Assembly: GCA_021613535.1 (NCBI GenBank)
Contig: CP075497.1
Location: forward strand, 3,348,001 to 3,412,000
DNA length: 64,000 bases
Reading direction: 5' to 3'
From: Adineta vaga
Lineage: Eukaryota > Rotifera
In this document: positions 21,743-36,600 of the stretch, one piece after another
Layout of the letters: each line of letters opens with the position of its first letter
Position numbering within the stretch: position 1 is the stretch's first letter
Made by a program: the position numbers and the translations under genes
The notes under the pieces: model-generated
Database searches by the model: none
Told to the model about the DNA's origin: nothing
Seen by the model: only the letters and a program-made list of their open reading frames with translations

Positions 21743-24700
21743 ATGCCACCACGAACATCGAATAAAGTCAAAGTTTATGTTCGAACTCGACCAACGAGTC
21801 ATTTTGCATCAGAAGTACTTGCTATTGGACGTGATACTCGAGTAAGTCGCATGTTTTTTTCTTTCAAGTTATAATTTAAATATAAAACTTTCGTTTTTTA
21901 AAGACAATTAGTCTTCATCGAGCACCATCACAAAGTGTTGTCGATAATAAAGTGAATGATTGGACATTTCATTTCGATGGTGTATTGTATAATGTTACTC
22001 AAGAGGAAATATTTAATTCTATTGCGAAAGATGTTATCAATAAAACATTAGATGGTTATAATGGTTCGATTAGAATTTATCTTTGTACAAAAAAAGAAAG
22101 AAAAACAAGAAATTTGATTTTTAGGTACAATTATGTGTTATGGACAGACAGGTGCTGGTAAAACTCATACAATGACTGGTTTCGCTGAAAGTTATCAAAA
22201 TCGTGGAATAATTCCTCGAAGTTTACAACATCTTTATCAAGAAATAGCTACTCGACAAGATTTTTCCTATTCAATTCGGTAAGAAATCTCGATTGAACAG
22301 TTCTTATCCTTTGAAAGTATTCTTCGTTTTAGTATTTCATATCTTGAAATTTATAATGATCAAATGTGTGATTTACTTCGAACATTAGACTCACAATCTG
22401 ATTATCAGCAACAGCAACAGCAATTGTCTATTGGTGAAGATTCGGGCTTAGTTTATGTGAAAGGATTATCCTATCGTCTTGCAAATAGTGAAGAGGAAGC
22501 TTTAAATTTATTATTTGAAGGTGAAACAAATCGTGCTATCGGTCAACATGTTCTCAATAAACAATCATCTCGTTCCCATTGTTTATTTACTATTTTAATC
22601 GAACGTCGATCGAATATATCATCTACAGAAAAATATACAATGTCTAAATTAAATCTTGTAGATTTAGCTGGTAGTGAACGACTAGCAAAAACGAATGTAA
22701 GTTATTGTTGAACATTCTCATGAGAAGAAATAGAAGATTATTTTTAGTCTGAAGGTGTAACAAAACGTGAAGCAACATTTATTAATAAATCTTTATCATT
22801 TCTTGAACAAGCTGTACTTAATCTATCGGATAAGAAACCAAATTCTCATAATTGTCGAAGTTCAAAATTAACTCATGCACTGAAGGATAGTATCGGTGGA
22901 CGATGTAATACAGTTATGATTGCAAATATTTGGCCAGAATTACAGCAACTTGAAGAAACAGTAAAGAAAATTTTAATGGATTTATCTTTCGTATGATTGG
23001 CATTTCTTTTCTTCTTTTAAATAGATTTCGACACTTCGTTTTGCTAGTCGGATGATGTGTGTGCCAGCTGAACCCACAGTCAATGAAGTCATTGATCCTG
23101 TTAAAGCAATTGAAAATTATAAACGTGAAAATAAACTACTACGAGAAGAACTAGCATTACACGATTCATTGGCACAACGAACTAATCCAGCACATGAATC
23201 ACTCTCGGAACAACAATTGTATGAAATTGAAAATCAATGTCGACGATTCATTGAAGGATCATTAGATGATATCGAAGTGAAAAATCTTCGTCAAATACAA
23301 GGTTAGCTCTCTTGTGATCTATCATGATTATTATTGTTATTGCGTTGATGTATTTCTAGCGGTATTTAATATGATGAGAAATATTTGTCGGTAAGTGAGA
23401 AATTCATTAATCAACAGAGAAGATTATGTCTGTTTTCTTTTGTTTAAGAGCAAAAGAAAAAGATGTGGAGAAAAAATGTCGTGAACGATATGTTCCTGCA
23501 GATAAACAAGGATACGATTCACAGGATGGTCAGAAAGTAAATATACAAAGTTTTTTTTTAAATTCTAATCTGATGATAACGATGAAATAGTAAGAATATC
23601 GAACTACAAACTATCTTGTAGGTAGATGATTCAACAGAAATTGTAAGTAGTTCATTGCTTCAGCTAGTATATAATAGAATTCGATAGAGATAAGATTTGC
23701 AGCTCGTGAATCATTCATTTTCAATCAATTGGAATGTCTTTTTTTTCTCAAATGCTTTCTCTATGTGCTCTAAGCTTCTTCTTTTGAAGTATTTCTGAAA
23801 TGAATCAATTAATGTGTCTTTAATGATCATTTAGATATCTAATAGCACGCGAGGTGCTAATAATACAGGTGGAGATCTTGATAGTCAAAACTTTTCATCA
23901 GGTGTATCTTCCAAAGATCAACGTGGTACGAAAGATTCCACACTCAAAAGCACACGAAATAAGAAACAAAGTACAGCGGCAGCTGCTGTTGCTGCAGCAA
24001 AACCTACTGGAACACAATCGAATAAGTAAATCTTTTTTTGAACGTGTTCTTTTTCATTGAATATTAACTTAGTATAAAGACAAAATCTCCATCACCACCA
24101 GGTTTAAAACCAAATGGTACAAATCCTCCACGTGGTGCTACAGCAGATGAGGAACAATTTAGACAAATAAAAGAATCAAGTGAAGTAATTGATGGAAAAG
24201 ATCAACGTCCAAAGTAAAAAGAAAACTTTTGTTTTTGGAAAATAATCTTTATATTTGATGGATAAATGATAATTTAGTACACCACCAGGTCGATCTGTTG
24301 CATTTGAAGAATTCAAACAAAATCGTGGTTCAAATTTGAATAGAATTTACTTGGAGAATAAAGAAATAACTGTAACAAAAAAGAAGCAATTCACTGAATT
24401 AGCGCGACGAATTAATCAAACGAAAAAAGAATTGGATGATACACGAACAAAAGCTGAACATAAAAAGAATGAACGATTATCAATGGGTAAATAAATTGAT
24501 TTCGGAATTCTTTTTCATCTATTGATTTTATTATAGGTGAATTTCTAAATGAAAATGGTGAAACAATCATTGATGAAGAAGAATATGAATTGATTTCTAA
24601 ATTACAAGAACTCAAAGGTACTTATCGTACTGACTATGATCAATGGAAAAATCTCAAATCTGAAATAACCTATTGTCAAAATTTAGTTACACAATGTCAA

Positions 24701-25204
24701 AATAGACTTCTTCAAGGTAACAGAAAAGTCAATACAGTTCATTTTGGTTGTCTTTAAAACGATGACTTTCTTTATCTAGAATTTGATATTTGGTACAATG
24801 AATCTTATATAAATGAAAATAATACCGGTGGTATTGGTGATTTGACATCATCAAGTAAAATAAAAAGTGATTATCTTGTTTATGATGATGCAGCAGAAAA
24901 ATTTGAACGTATGCAAAAAGAATTATTACTTTCTGATCTTGACAGTATGCCTTTTCGACAAGCACAAATGAAATCAAATCGACGCGTAAGTTTTTCAATC
25001 TTTCGTTATTTTTCTAATTTCTGAAATTTTCTTTTTCAGCATGTATTTGATGCAGCAACTGCACAAGGACCATGGAAACAAGCTCCAGCAACAACAGTAA
25101 CAAATAATAAAACATCCTATTTTGAATTGAATTACGATGAGGAACAAGAATCTCTTCCATCAATATTTACCAATGGTACTCAACAAAATTCCATGGTTCG
25201 ATAG
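21743..25204 (+). CDS. KIF9: Kinesin-like protein KIF9
   Basis: Plus-end microtubule motor of the kinesin-9 family, which in animals works on the central apparatus of motile cilia. Fifteen exons give 832 residues; exon ends are 21743-21841, 21904-22063, 22125-22278, 22333-22696, 22748-22960, 23025-23301, 23360-23390, 23449-23536, 23622-23642, 23835-24025, 24073-24213, 24278-24486, 24537-24716, 24780-24985 and 25040-25204. The motor domain (about 1-345) has the P-loop GQTGAGKTHTM, switch I NKQSSRSH, switch II LVDLAGSE and LTHALKDS. A neck and coiled coil follow (KAIENYKRENKLLREELALHDSL). The tail carries kinesin-9 motifs: GRSVAFEEFKQNRGSNLNRI, DEEEYELISKLQELK and EFDIWYNES. Length is close to the human protein (about 790). 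Exons 7 and 9 are microexons of 31 and 21 nt. No key residue seems missing. Confidence 0.95.
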
Positions 25205-26137
25205 AAAACAATCGAGCTTCTTATTTGTTTGATTTTTCCTCGCTCTCTTTCTCTCTCATGTGTGTTTATCAGCAAAGTTTGAACTGAATAAAACTCAATT
25301 AATCTCATTCATGTTTATCAAAGATTTTCGAATAATGAAGTCAATGAATAGAAAGAAAACAACAACTAAACCTTTTTTTGTTCTCTATTTTATCATAATA
25401 AATCAATTCAACAAATTAAATCAATGAAAAAAGAAATGAATCACTACTTATTGACTTAATTTTTTTGTTGATGACAAAATGGAAGGCAGCAACAAGCAAA
25501 AAATATATATATATGTATACTTTAAGAGAAAAAAAACACATTCATCAATCCGCCATTGGTAAAAAGAACAAGAGAACAATGTAAAAACGAAATAATCAAC
25601 ATTCTCACACACCGTATGTGCACAAAGAGCGCGAGAATCCGTACAAAAGGTTCGTTGCGAGTAAAAGAGAGAGAGAGAGAGAAAAGAAGATGCGCATAAT
25701 TGCCAACCCAAAAGAAAAACTATACAGAAAAAAAAGAGTGAAGGAGAAAAAAGAACAAAGAAACGCGCAGAAGAAACACAAAAGAAAACGAAGATTTTTT
25801 GTTGAAATCAATTCTCCATGCTTTGTTTTTTCTCAGTTGACAAAAAGCACGAGATACATAGCACTTCATCTGGATCGCATTGCGGTGGACATGAATGATA
25901 TCAAAAGAAAAGAAATTTTGTATATTTTTTAAAAAAGCGTATTAAAAACGGACCAACATGGTGCATCGATATATATACGTTTGAATATGTATATATATAT
26001 ATATATATAAATGTAATCAAATTCGAGTTTCTCATCTGTATGCATAGAATATTGAAAAAGAAAACAGAAATCAGAAGACAATTTATGGCAAATACGGATA
26101 GCACCAAAAAATTCAATTGAGGAAAAAATCATTCATT
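25205..26137. other. Convergent spacer KIF9 / RhoGEF
   Basis: Shared 3' flank of two genes that end toward each other. It has strongly purine-rich DNA, a (GA)n run near 25668-25684 and (TA)n near 25990-26010. The basic frame at 25618-25932 is an artefact of purine bias. Confidence 0.5.
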
Positions 26138-27584
26138 TTACGCATTGCTGGCTGGATTTCGTATGATATGGTTATCGTGATCATCTGCTATGGATGAATT
26201 ATTTGATTTGATATTGTCATAAACTTCTTCATCAAACATGTCTGAAAAGAACATATTGATTACATATATGATAGTTAATATATCTTACCTAAATTAACAG
26301 TTTGTGCTTCGGTAGATGTATTATTTGAATTATCTAAATTTGTTTGTATATTATTCATTTGCATTAAATAATTATTCGATTGTTGTTGAGCATTTTCAAC
26401 AGCAGCTATAATACTATCAGTTGAATCAAAATGTTCGATTTCATCTTCATCATCACTATCAGCAATGACGACACTATTGTTTTCATCTTCTTCTGTTTGA
26501 CTGGTCATACCATCGTCAAAAACACCCTCATCATAACGTTCAACAACTTCAGTTGCCATATGTAATTGTTGTGATTTATTTGTTGATGGTATTGATTTTA
26601 TCGTTTCATCTAAATCAGTGATTGATGATAATTGTTCATTAGCTAATGGTAATCGTATTTGAAAATGAGATATATCATTAAATGTTTGATGTTGTGATGG
26701 AATAACAATGGAACCAAGTGATTCGGACGAATGAAGAGATGACATTGATACTGAATCTTTTAAATCTGAATATGTTTGAGATATATTACTAAGAATTGAT
26801 GGTGTAATTGTCACTGCACTACTTGAACTACTACTATTTCGTCGTAAAAGTGAATTTTGTTTGTCTGATATTTGTGAACGATAATCACGAGCAATAGGAG
26901 CGTCTTGTTTTCGATTATTGGATAATTTCTAAATGAAACGAAAAGAAATATTCATGTATTGATTGAACAAAGTCATGAATGAGATGAAAATACCAATGCT
27001 AAAGTTAATTGTTCGCCAAGTTGTGTTAATGGTGTCCATAGTGATTGAAGTTCAACAGCAGATGGTTTTTTCTCTCTTGCTGCTCGATTTTGTGTTTGAC
27101 TAATTGTTTGCAATAATTGATTATCTAAATTATATAGAATTCAAGTTTTAAAAACCGAACAAAAAAGAAGAAATACGTACGACAACTTGCTGCACTTGTA
27201 ATTGCTTCTAATGGTGATGTTGAGTGTGTTGATGCAACCTGAATATAAGAAGATTCTATTGTGAAAAGAAAGAGAACAATTGTCTGATTTGTTCCTACAT
27301 TTCCTGGGGTATCGTTAATTTGATCTTGAGGAATGTTGAGAAGACGTGAAAGAAGTAATTCTTTTTCATGTAATAAACGTTTTAATTCTTTGTCTTTTTC
27401 AAGTATTGCATTGAATAATGATTCAGGTGTGTCTTCAATTAATGTTTGTTTATCAATAATTTTCACTTGATTTGGATCAACTAATTGTATATTTGCTTGT
27501 TCTTCAATAATTACTGATCTAAAAAAGAAACAAAAGTTTTTCATTCATTGAAATAAAGAGGATTTCTTACCGAGGAGTTATTGA

Positions 27585-27616
<32 letters not shown>

Positions 27617-30600
27617 CTGATGATATAATCGATGAAGAAGGTGATGACGGATTGATACTCTTCTCACTTGATATTGAAACTGAAGATTTTGGTTTATCAA
27701 ATCGTTTTCGAGCTTTTTCAATCCATTCTAACCATCTAATAAAAGAGAAAAATTAAATTTAGAACAAATACTCTCCCAATAAAATGATCAAATTACTTTT
27801 CTAAATCATCTTTCGAATTTGCTTCAACTTCGATCAATTGTTTTTTATCTGTATCAATTACATAAAAAGAACGAGCACCTATAAATATAGAACACAACAT
27901 TATTCAATCAATTTTCATATTTTAATAAATAGACAAACCTCCACAAGCTTTCTTTTTAATTAATAAATGTTCTAATCGAATAATTGGTGTTAAAATAAAA
28001 TTCTGTGCTGCAGTAAATTTCGTTCCTGGTACTGCTGTTCGTGGCCGTGTATTACGTCCACTATTCGCATCACGTTGATGTTCTTTTAGAACATAACGAT
28101 AAGATTCTTCAATGCCACGTTGTTCTGATGGTTGAATAGGAATTTTTTGAAAGAAAACAAAAATATCCGTAAACAGACAACATTCGAATTCAGTTTTTTG
28201 TGTTGTTGTATCTGGTAATAATTTCAATGTACCCGAATAAATCAAACGATTGTTTACTACTTCAAGACAATCCTTTCAAAAACAAATAAAGAAGAAAAAA
28301 AATCAATTTAATTTCATTTTGTTCAAATTTGATTTTACTTGTAGATTTTGTAAATTAATTGATTTCTCATCATTTGATATTTGAACATCAAGATTAGCTT
28401 TGATTTGTTTTAATAAAGCTTCTTGTTCTTTTTTCAAACGTGCATAATTCATACGTTTTAAAATACTATCAGCACATTCCACACATTTACTTAATTTTTC
28501 ACTTTCAATTTCATCATCCGACACAAACTTTTTCATTGCTTCGAATAACATTTTTAATTTGGTAAAGCGTGTCATTACCGATGGAAGATAATCTTTCAAT
28601 GTTAAACGACGACATAATGGATTCGCTTCGCATGTCTTGAAAAAAAAGGAAAGAATAATATTCAATCATCCTTTTCCTTTTCCTTTCCCTTTCGACTTAC
28701 CCGCATGAGAAGAGCAAAATCAGCTGATTGTTCCTTTTTTTTAATTAATTTTAATGCTTGAGATTGATCTTCAATGAAATAAGCACATGCACGAGCAAAT
28801 TGTTCGCCATTTTCTCCATCAAGCTAAAGAAAGAATCGAGTTTACTTTAATTAAAAGATTGAATTATTCTTACAAATTTAAGAATTAAATCTCCAATATG
28901 ACGAACAACATGATCCTTTGCTTCATCACGATGTTGACGTAAAGCATATTTAAATTGAGCTAAAAAAAAATACGAAAAACAAATCAAATATATTTCAAAA
29001 ATTGTTCCATATTTTTTACTGTGTAAATTAATTAATTGATCAAGATTACGAAATATACAATCAAGTTCAACAGGACTCATTCCAGGAAAACGTTCCATTG
29101 GTTCTCGAAAACATCTTCGCATGATTTTTAAACCTTTTAAATGTGTTCGTTCAGTATGAATTAATTCATTGATTGTTGTTTGTAATTTCCATTCACGTGA
29201 TTGATATAATGCTTGGAGAATATCATTAGGAATAAAATCACTTAGATTCGGTAATGTATTAACATCAGCTTCAAGATCACTATCACCATCCGTTGGTGTG
29301 GATTGTTGATGCATGAAGTCAGGATTTGTTGATGAATCAAAAGAATTTGCTCTAGAAGAAGAAGAATGACGATGAAAAGCAAAGTTCGATTATTTTACTT
29401 GAAATTCGTTGATTCTTGTTGTTGTATCATTGCTTCACTTTCAACACGACTAAGAAGTTCGTCAATTGTATTTCCTCCCATTTGTGGATTACTAGAACAA
29501 TACAATGGAAAATATAGAAAAGAGTATGTTCAATCAATTTTTCGATATGCAGGTTTGCTCGTCAAAAGAATGATATTAAAAGCACGAGGTTTTATCAAAA
29601 TCATTTTGATCAAAGATCATTCATACATGTGTTAATAGAAACTACATGATGAATTGATCGAAGTCTAATTATTTTCCAACTATTTAATCGATTTTATCAT
29701 GCAAAAACATTTGAAGCTGATGTGTAAATTTATGGAAAAAAAGAAGCAATGAATGTATCAATACCCCTCATCATCACTCTCGTCGCTTTCGCTGAAAGAA
29801 ATTCATTTCTTTTTATTGATGATCAAAGAAGATTTGAAAAGATATTTACCTGCTCGAACGATGTTTCGATGTTGGTCGATTTGGTGTTGCTTGTCGATCG
29901 CTAAAACGTCGTCCCAAACTATTTTTTTACATAAATAAATATGTATTCATTTTGTTTATTCGTTTAACAAATTCTTACGACGAATTTTTATTCTGTTCTT
30001 GTGTAGATAATAAATTTGCATTTAATGTATCTAAAGAAAGTAATTAAATGAAATGATTAAGGAAAAGAAAAGATCTTCTTACCACTGCTTTCATTGATTG
30101 CTAATGCATTTTCATAAACATCATTCGCTAAAAAATAGGAAATTCTATTGAGTAAAACTCAAATTGTTAACTACTTACGAAGACTTCCTTCACGTCCTTC
30201 ATTTAAACTTGCAGTTCTTGTTGGACCTACAATGAATATTTGAAATTTAAGAAAACTGGTTTTTTTCTTATTTAAGTTCTTCTAAGAAAAACGAAACAAC
30301 GAGATGACATCGAAGACAAGGACAATATGAATCTAACGAAACTACCGTTAAGAAATCCATAGACAGAACGTCGAACAAACATTCGTTGCGGTAGAATCAC
30401 TTGTTGTTGCATATTTTGTTGCATACAGGAGAAATGTATGCTGAACAGAGGAGGAATTAAACTATCAGCAGAAAATGATCCTGCGAGTGAAGAATGAGAA
30501 TGGATCGTTTGTTTTTGTTTTATCGAAAAAAAGATTTCTCGAGTTAGAAATAAATGAGACACTTACTTGAAGGATTTTTCGGTGTTTTCCGTGGTTTATT

Positions 30601-33600
30601 TAGAATAGGATTAGTAATACTATGAGTTTTTCGGTCTTTTAAACATTTTTCACTATTCGATGCACATTCACGATGAAATGCTTGTTGACAATCTAATTCA
30701 AAACAAAACTTAATATATTTTCTTCGTTGATATTGATAAAACTTACATCCACATAGATAACCTTGATAATTGATTCCCCATAAGATTTTCAAACAGACTT
30801 TACATAATGTTTGAATGGTAAATTGATGTTCATTCAATTGATGATCTTTAATCTAAACAAATGATTTGTAAGAAAAACAAGTCATTAGATATATATTTTT
30901 TTTTGAATGAAAATTTACTCGTTTCGATGCTGTTGCTCGTGGTAATTTGGATAACAAACGTTTTTGTTCTCGATCGAGAAATTTCGGAATTTTTTCCAAT
31001 GGAATGTTTCCACATTTTTTAATATCACAACGTTTTAAATATGTAGCTAATGAACATAATAATGCCAGACTAAATTTGAAAAGAAAAATATTTTTAACCA
31101 GATTTTTATTCAGTTTTTTAGTTTACTCTTTTGAATTTTTAATACTGTTCCAATCATCAATATTTGATTTATAATACGATTCAAATTTTGATCGAAGTGT
31201 TTCTTCAATAAAATGATTTTGTTTTGAAATTGATGAAAAATCAACATCACGATAAAGACCTAGAATAAACTATGAGTAAAACAATTATTCTAAAACATCT
31301 GATTTACCAAGTGTTCGTTTATGATTAAAATCCGGTAATTGTTTATCAATAATAACTGATCGTGCAAATTCTTTTGCATCATTGAAAATTGATTTAATAT
31401 CATCATTAGTATCTTGTTGTTGAACTTCTAAATGACGATTGATTGAATCTGTTTGTACTTGTGGAAGGCCAATGTACAAGGGCTATAGAAAAAAAATCGA
31501 ATATGTTTTATTATGAAAACAAATGAAGATTGAAAATAAATATTTACGCTGCCATTCATAGTGAATGTGGAATGAATTTCAAATATCCATCGGATTAATT
31601 CAGTTCGATTTTCAGCTTTTCTTACACGTAATTCTTCCGTTAGAAAATAGAATACCTAAATAATTAAACGAATATTTCAATCAAATCTTCATCTTTCAAT
31701 GAATCGATTTACCAAATAAATTGCATCACTGTTTGAGTCATTAAAAAGATAACTAAGAAAAACAGTTAAGGGTGCCCAATTAGATGTATTAATAAAATGT
31801 TGGATATCATCAAAAGATGATATGGATGTTTTCGATGGTAACTAAACAACAAAATATATTTTTGTTTAAGATTAAAATTAAAATTTTACTTCGTTAAATT
31901 CATCATCATTATCTTGTGTATCCTAAATAAATCAAATGAATAATCAAAAAGTTGTATAAAACTGTTTGTTTGTTTTTTACGCATACTCGAAAGGTATGTT
32001 TTTCATCTGTTGGAAGAATTGTACTTGATGGATCTCCATACTAAAGAAAACGAATAATTTAAACAAATTAAATTGATTTTAAAAGAAATTTTTGTGTATC
32101 AGAGAAAGCAAAGCAACAAAAAGAAAAACCGATGTGACAACAATGAATATGAACTTACGTCACCAATGATATACCACTATAACAATGGATAGAGTGAAAG
32201 CTTTAACATTCATTCAATGAGAGAAAAAGAAGAGCAAATGAATGAATGTCCCGGTGATCGAAGCAAAGTTTTCAAGAACGTCAATCAAATAGCTCTGATT
32301 TCTGTAACAAGCTTGTGTGTATATATTAGTATATGGAATAGAGATGTCGGAAGATTATTATCTATATTACCTTTGCTAAATCGTATGTCTCAGATTTTCC
32401 AGAATGTAATTTACGCTTAATATGCTGTAATGGTGAACTAACAGATATTGTTGATGATGGTGGTGGTGCTGTAGGTATAGCAGTATTTATTACTTGTAAA
32501 ACAGATGATTCAGGTAATGAATTCTGCTTTTTGTGACCACTAGTACCATCAGATGGCTGTAGAGAGATAGGTGGGGAGTTAGGTATAGATGAATTCTTCG
32601 TCATCAATAGGAAAGAAGAAGAAATTTTCTGTGTTGAACTTACTGTTGAGGTTCGATTGGAAGATGATGATTCAGGTTGATTTCCAAGATTATCAACACT
32701 AAAACTGCCTTTGACGGGTGAAATATCGATTGATGACTAAAGATAATAATGAAGTGTAATTTAATGAAAATATATGAAAGAAATAGATTACTTCAGATAA
32801 TTCTCCAGGTCGTTTAATTTCATTCAATTGTTGTTCATATTGTCGAATTTGATTTTCAATAAAGGCTACTTTGGTTGGATTATGATTTGGACCTTTGGTT
32901 CGTTGTCGCCCTAGATCAGCTTTTGATTTCTTTAAAGAAAAATAAAATTAGAAATACTTTTATCAAAAGAAAACAAAATCATACTTCAAGTTGTTTTGAA
33001 ATTCGTTCATAATTTTCTTTGGCTTTTTTATTATCAAATGTTGCTTGCAATGAATGTGTACTAATTGAACTATTCGATCGTTCCGGAATAGAACCTGTTA
33101 ATGGATTTGTTCGCAATGGTACTCGACCATTTTGATTATCACCTGGCGTGAGTTTTTGAGTGGATGTTGAAGTTAGTTTTGGTTGACCAAGAAGAGTCAA
33201 TTGAGCATATGAACCCGCTAATTAGAAAAAGTAATTTATCAATACATCTGAACTTTGACAAAAAAGAATCAAATCATGTATCTATTTCAACGACATAGGG
33301 AGTAAAGATATGTGTGTAGGATGTATTCTGTTATCTTTCTTTCTTTCTTTCTTTTTCTTCTTTCCTATCATAAACAGCTCTTCTGATTGTCATTAGTTTC
33401 GTCGTTTGCTTATACATCTCTAGAACGCACGACAAGTTAGAATAATAATAATCATAATCATAATAATATACAACGACAGGATATTGTTGATAGATTGAAA
33501 GAATATGATGCAGACAAGGACGAGGGCGTTTGGTGTTGATAGAAAATATAGAAAGAAAAGAAAACTTTTGGCTTTTATTCATTTAAAAGAAGGAATTCAT

Positions 33601-36600
33601 TTTTTTTTATATTGAGTTTGATATGATAGAAATCTGACAAAGATTGATGGGAATGTAATGTAAGAAGAAGGAAAGCCTTTCTTTTCAAGACATTCAACAA
33701 ACGTTATCCATCAAACATCCAAACGATGATATGAGATGTTGGGATAACATCGGAATGCCATAAGGCATGCTTTGAATGCCATAATCACATGCATATTCAA
33801 TGAAAGAATATCTCATTGAAGAGTAAGAGAAAGAGAAAAAAACTAAAAAATAACGTTATTGGGATATAATTAGAGCCCAAAAAAAAAGAAATATTTGTAA
33901 TATGAGATTCGACATTTTTTTTCTTCTTTCATTCGAAAATATCAATAAATAATAATCTAGTAGAAAAAGAAATCTAATTGACGAAAAGAAAATATTGTTT
34001 TAAAAAAAATTAATTTTCTATTTATCTGATTAAATATCAGTTTTCTCTGTCGAGAAGTTCGAGACATATTTGTATTCATCATTGAGATAGCCTTGTTCAA
34101 GTTAATCATGTCTATGTCATTTTTTTTCTCTTCATGGTCAAACAATAATCTCATCTATTGTTTTGGTCCATAACAAAGATTCTATTCTCATTTATTTCTT
34201 TTCATCTTAAAATGTCATTTTCTCGCTTTTAGATGTCTGTCTATCTATCTATCTATCTATCATAGACACATCGATGTGTTTCGAATGTATCATCATCATC
34301 AACATACGTTGTTCATAACACTAATCGAATCGAAATATGATTACGTTCTAAACTAATTGTGTATGTAAAAGTAAGCGAAGAAAAGAAAGAAAAAAGACAT
34401 TTCGTGTAACAATAACTAACACCCATTGATAATAGTAATGATGATGATGATGATGATGATGATGATGCAAGAGCCTCTTTTACCTGCATTGACACGATGA
34501 TGATCCTCATAAGTTTCCGATTTCGGTCGTGGTCTAGCTGAACGCCGTTGATGACGTATTGTCAATGAATTTTGTGTCGAACGTAATTCTATGTCAGGAG
34601 GATTAGTCGTATTAACTGAATGTGAATGTAAAGATGTTAATGAACGATTTCGATAACGATTACTTGTACTCGATGTGAAATCTGATAGACGAGCAAGAAA
34701 TGAATCATGTAACTGTGTTACACGTCCTGTAAAATTCGATAGTTGTCGTTCAATCACATTACGTGGTGCTACTCGAAATGAACGACGTGAACGTATCGAT
34801 TGAGACGTATCTGTATTATTGGTATTATTATTAGATTTTGTTGTCGTTGTTTGTACTAAGGATATTTCATTCGATGGATTAATAGCACTTCGAAAAGAAT
34901 ATGGTCGTGGTTTTATTGCCACAGATGGTATTGATGGTCGATCATGTGATGTAAATGAAGTTGATGCTTGTATACGTATCAACGGTGGATTTGGTAGAGT
35001 TAAATTTGTTGATAAACAAGATTCAGGTGATGTTGGTACTGATATCGATGTTAAAGTTGGAGTTGTATTTGAACGTGTTGATGATAATGATTTGATTTGT
35101 GCTTGTTTTGAAGTATGTGTGACAACAGGTGTCAATGGAGCTTCTAATGGATAATTTTTCGTTACAAATGGACGCGAAATAGTTGTTACAGTTGATGGTA
35201 TCGATGAAACGATGATTTTTGGTGATGATGTTCTACGAACTGGAGGATTTCGAACCACAGAATAAATAACGGCGATATCAGATTCTTGTTCATCATGAAG
35301 ATCATTATTATTGTTATTATTATTAACATTACCATTCGTATTATCGAACCATTTTGTAACTGGAATATAACTATTATCTTCATCATGAAGTGCTTGTATT
35401 TGATCACTATGATCAATGATCATTGGCGTTGGATTTGCTGTTACAGTTGTTTTCGTCAATTGACGATGTAATGCCATAGTTGGTAGACATGATGATGACG
35501 ATGAATTTGGATTGAAATTGTTTTCATTATTGCTAACAGAAGCTTGGTAAACATCGACAGTTCGATCAACACGAACTGTACCTAATTTACCAGCTGGTAT
35601 TCGCACCGAGATGGCGGTGGCCATTTTCTTTTCTTTTATCAGATTATCACCTCATATATTGATTGTCGAAAAATCTAAAACGTGTCTGTATATGTACGAT
35701 TCGATCTATATTCTTCGTGACATCACACACGAGAGGTAGATTGATCATGAAGCAAATGATTTTTTTCAATCAAATTGCTTCGTTATATACATAACGAAGA
35801 AAAGAAATGAGCGAGACATTGTACCTCACCGATATGAAATGAGAAGATTGAGTATGAGAATGAAAGAAGAAGAAGAGGAGAAAAGTATATGTACATAGAC
35901 ATGAACAGAAAAATGAAAAGAAAAGAATAAAAAAGAAAGGATGTTCAACATTATGCCATCATCCTGCTCGAAGGTAACTAGTTGTCGTTACCACCTACGA
36001 ATATATGTATGTGTTTGATATTCAGAATAAAAGCTTGTTAATCTGCAATAGACAAAAACATTGCCCTAGCATATGGTCTCTCTACGGTTTTTACTATGTA
36101 CAAGCGCGTAACAAAAGAAATCGTCCGTAATAACGATGATGACGATGATATACGAGAAGAAGAAAAAGCATGAGAGAAGAAGAAGAAGAAGAGATGGCAC
36201 CGGTCCCTTCTTTCTATTCGATATCTATGTGTATAAGAGAAGAGAAAGAGAGAAAGACAGAGAGAAGCAAAGAAAGAAGAACCTCTCGGATTAAGTTATG
36301 CGAACTGTTGATTATGTATATGTACAGAAAACTCAAACATTTTACCAGTTTTTCTTCGTTTTTCTCCTTCTTTTCCTCTTTTTCTTCTCCTCTTCTTTTC
36401 TGATAAGATTTGTTTGAGTGCAAAAACTACATGATGATGATTATTCGATGATGATGATGACGGCAAAGAAAGAGAAGAATAAGAGCAAAGATTTGACGAT
36501 AAAGAAAAATATGGAAATAATTAACAAGCAACAAAATACAATCGTCTGAACTTGTTCTATTAGTTTGATTCTTTATTCGATGTTTTTCTTGAAAATTAGA

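Noticed and set aside
25618-25932. Basic 104-residue frame between KIF9 and the RhoGEF
   Set aside because: Purine-biased spacer; composition is repeat-like, with no domain.
34416-34483. Poly-isoleucine tail at the end of the 402-residue frame
   Set aside because: It comes from an (ATG)n array past a good splice donor at 34483, so it is intron.
34819-35416. Frames opposite or alternative to the RhoGEF alternative exon
   Set aside because: Shadow frames of a Ser/Thr-rich coding exon; no independent signals.
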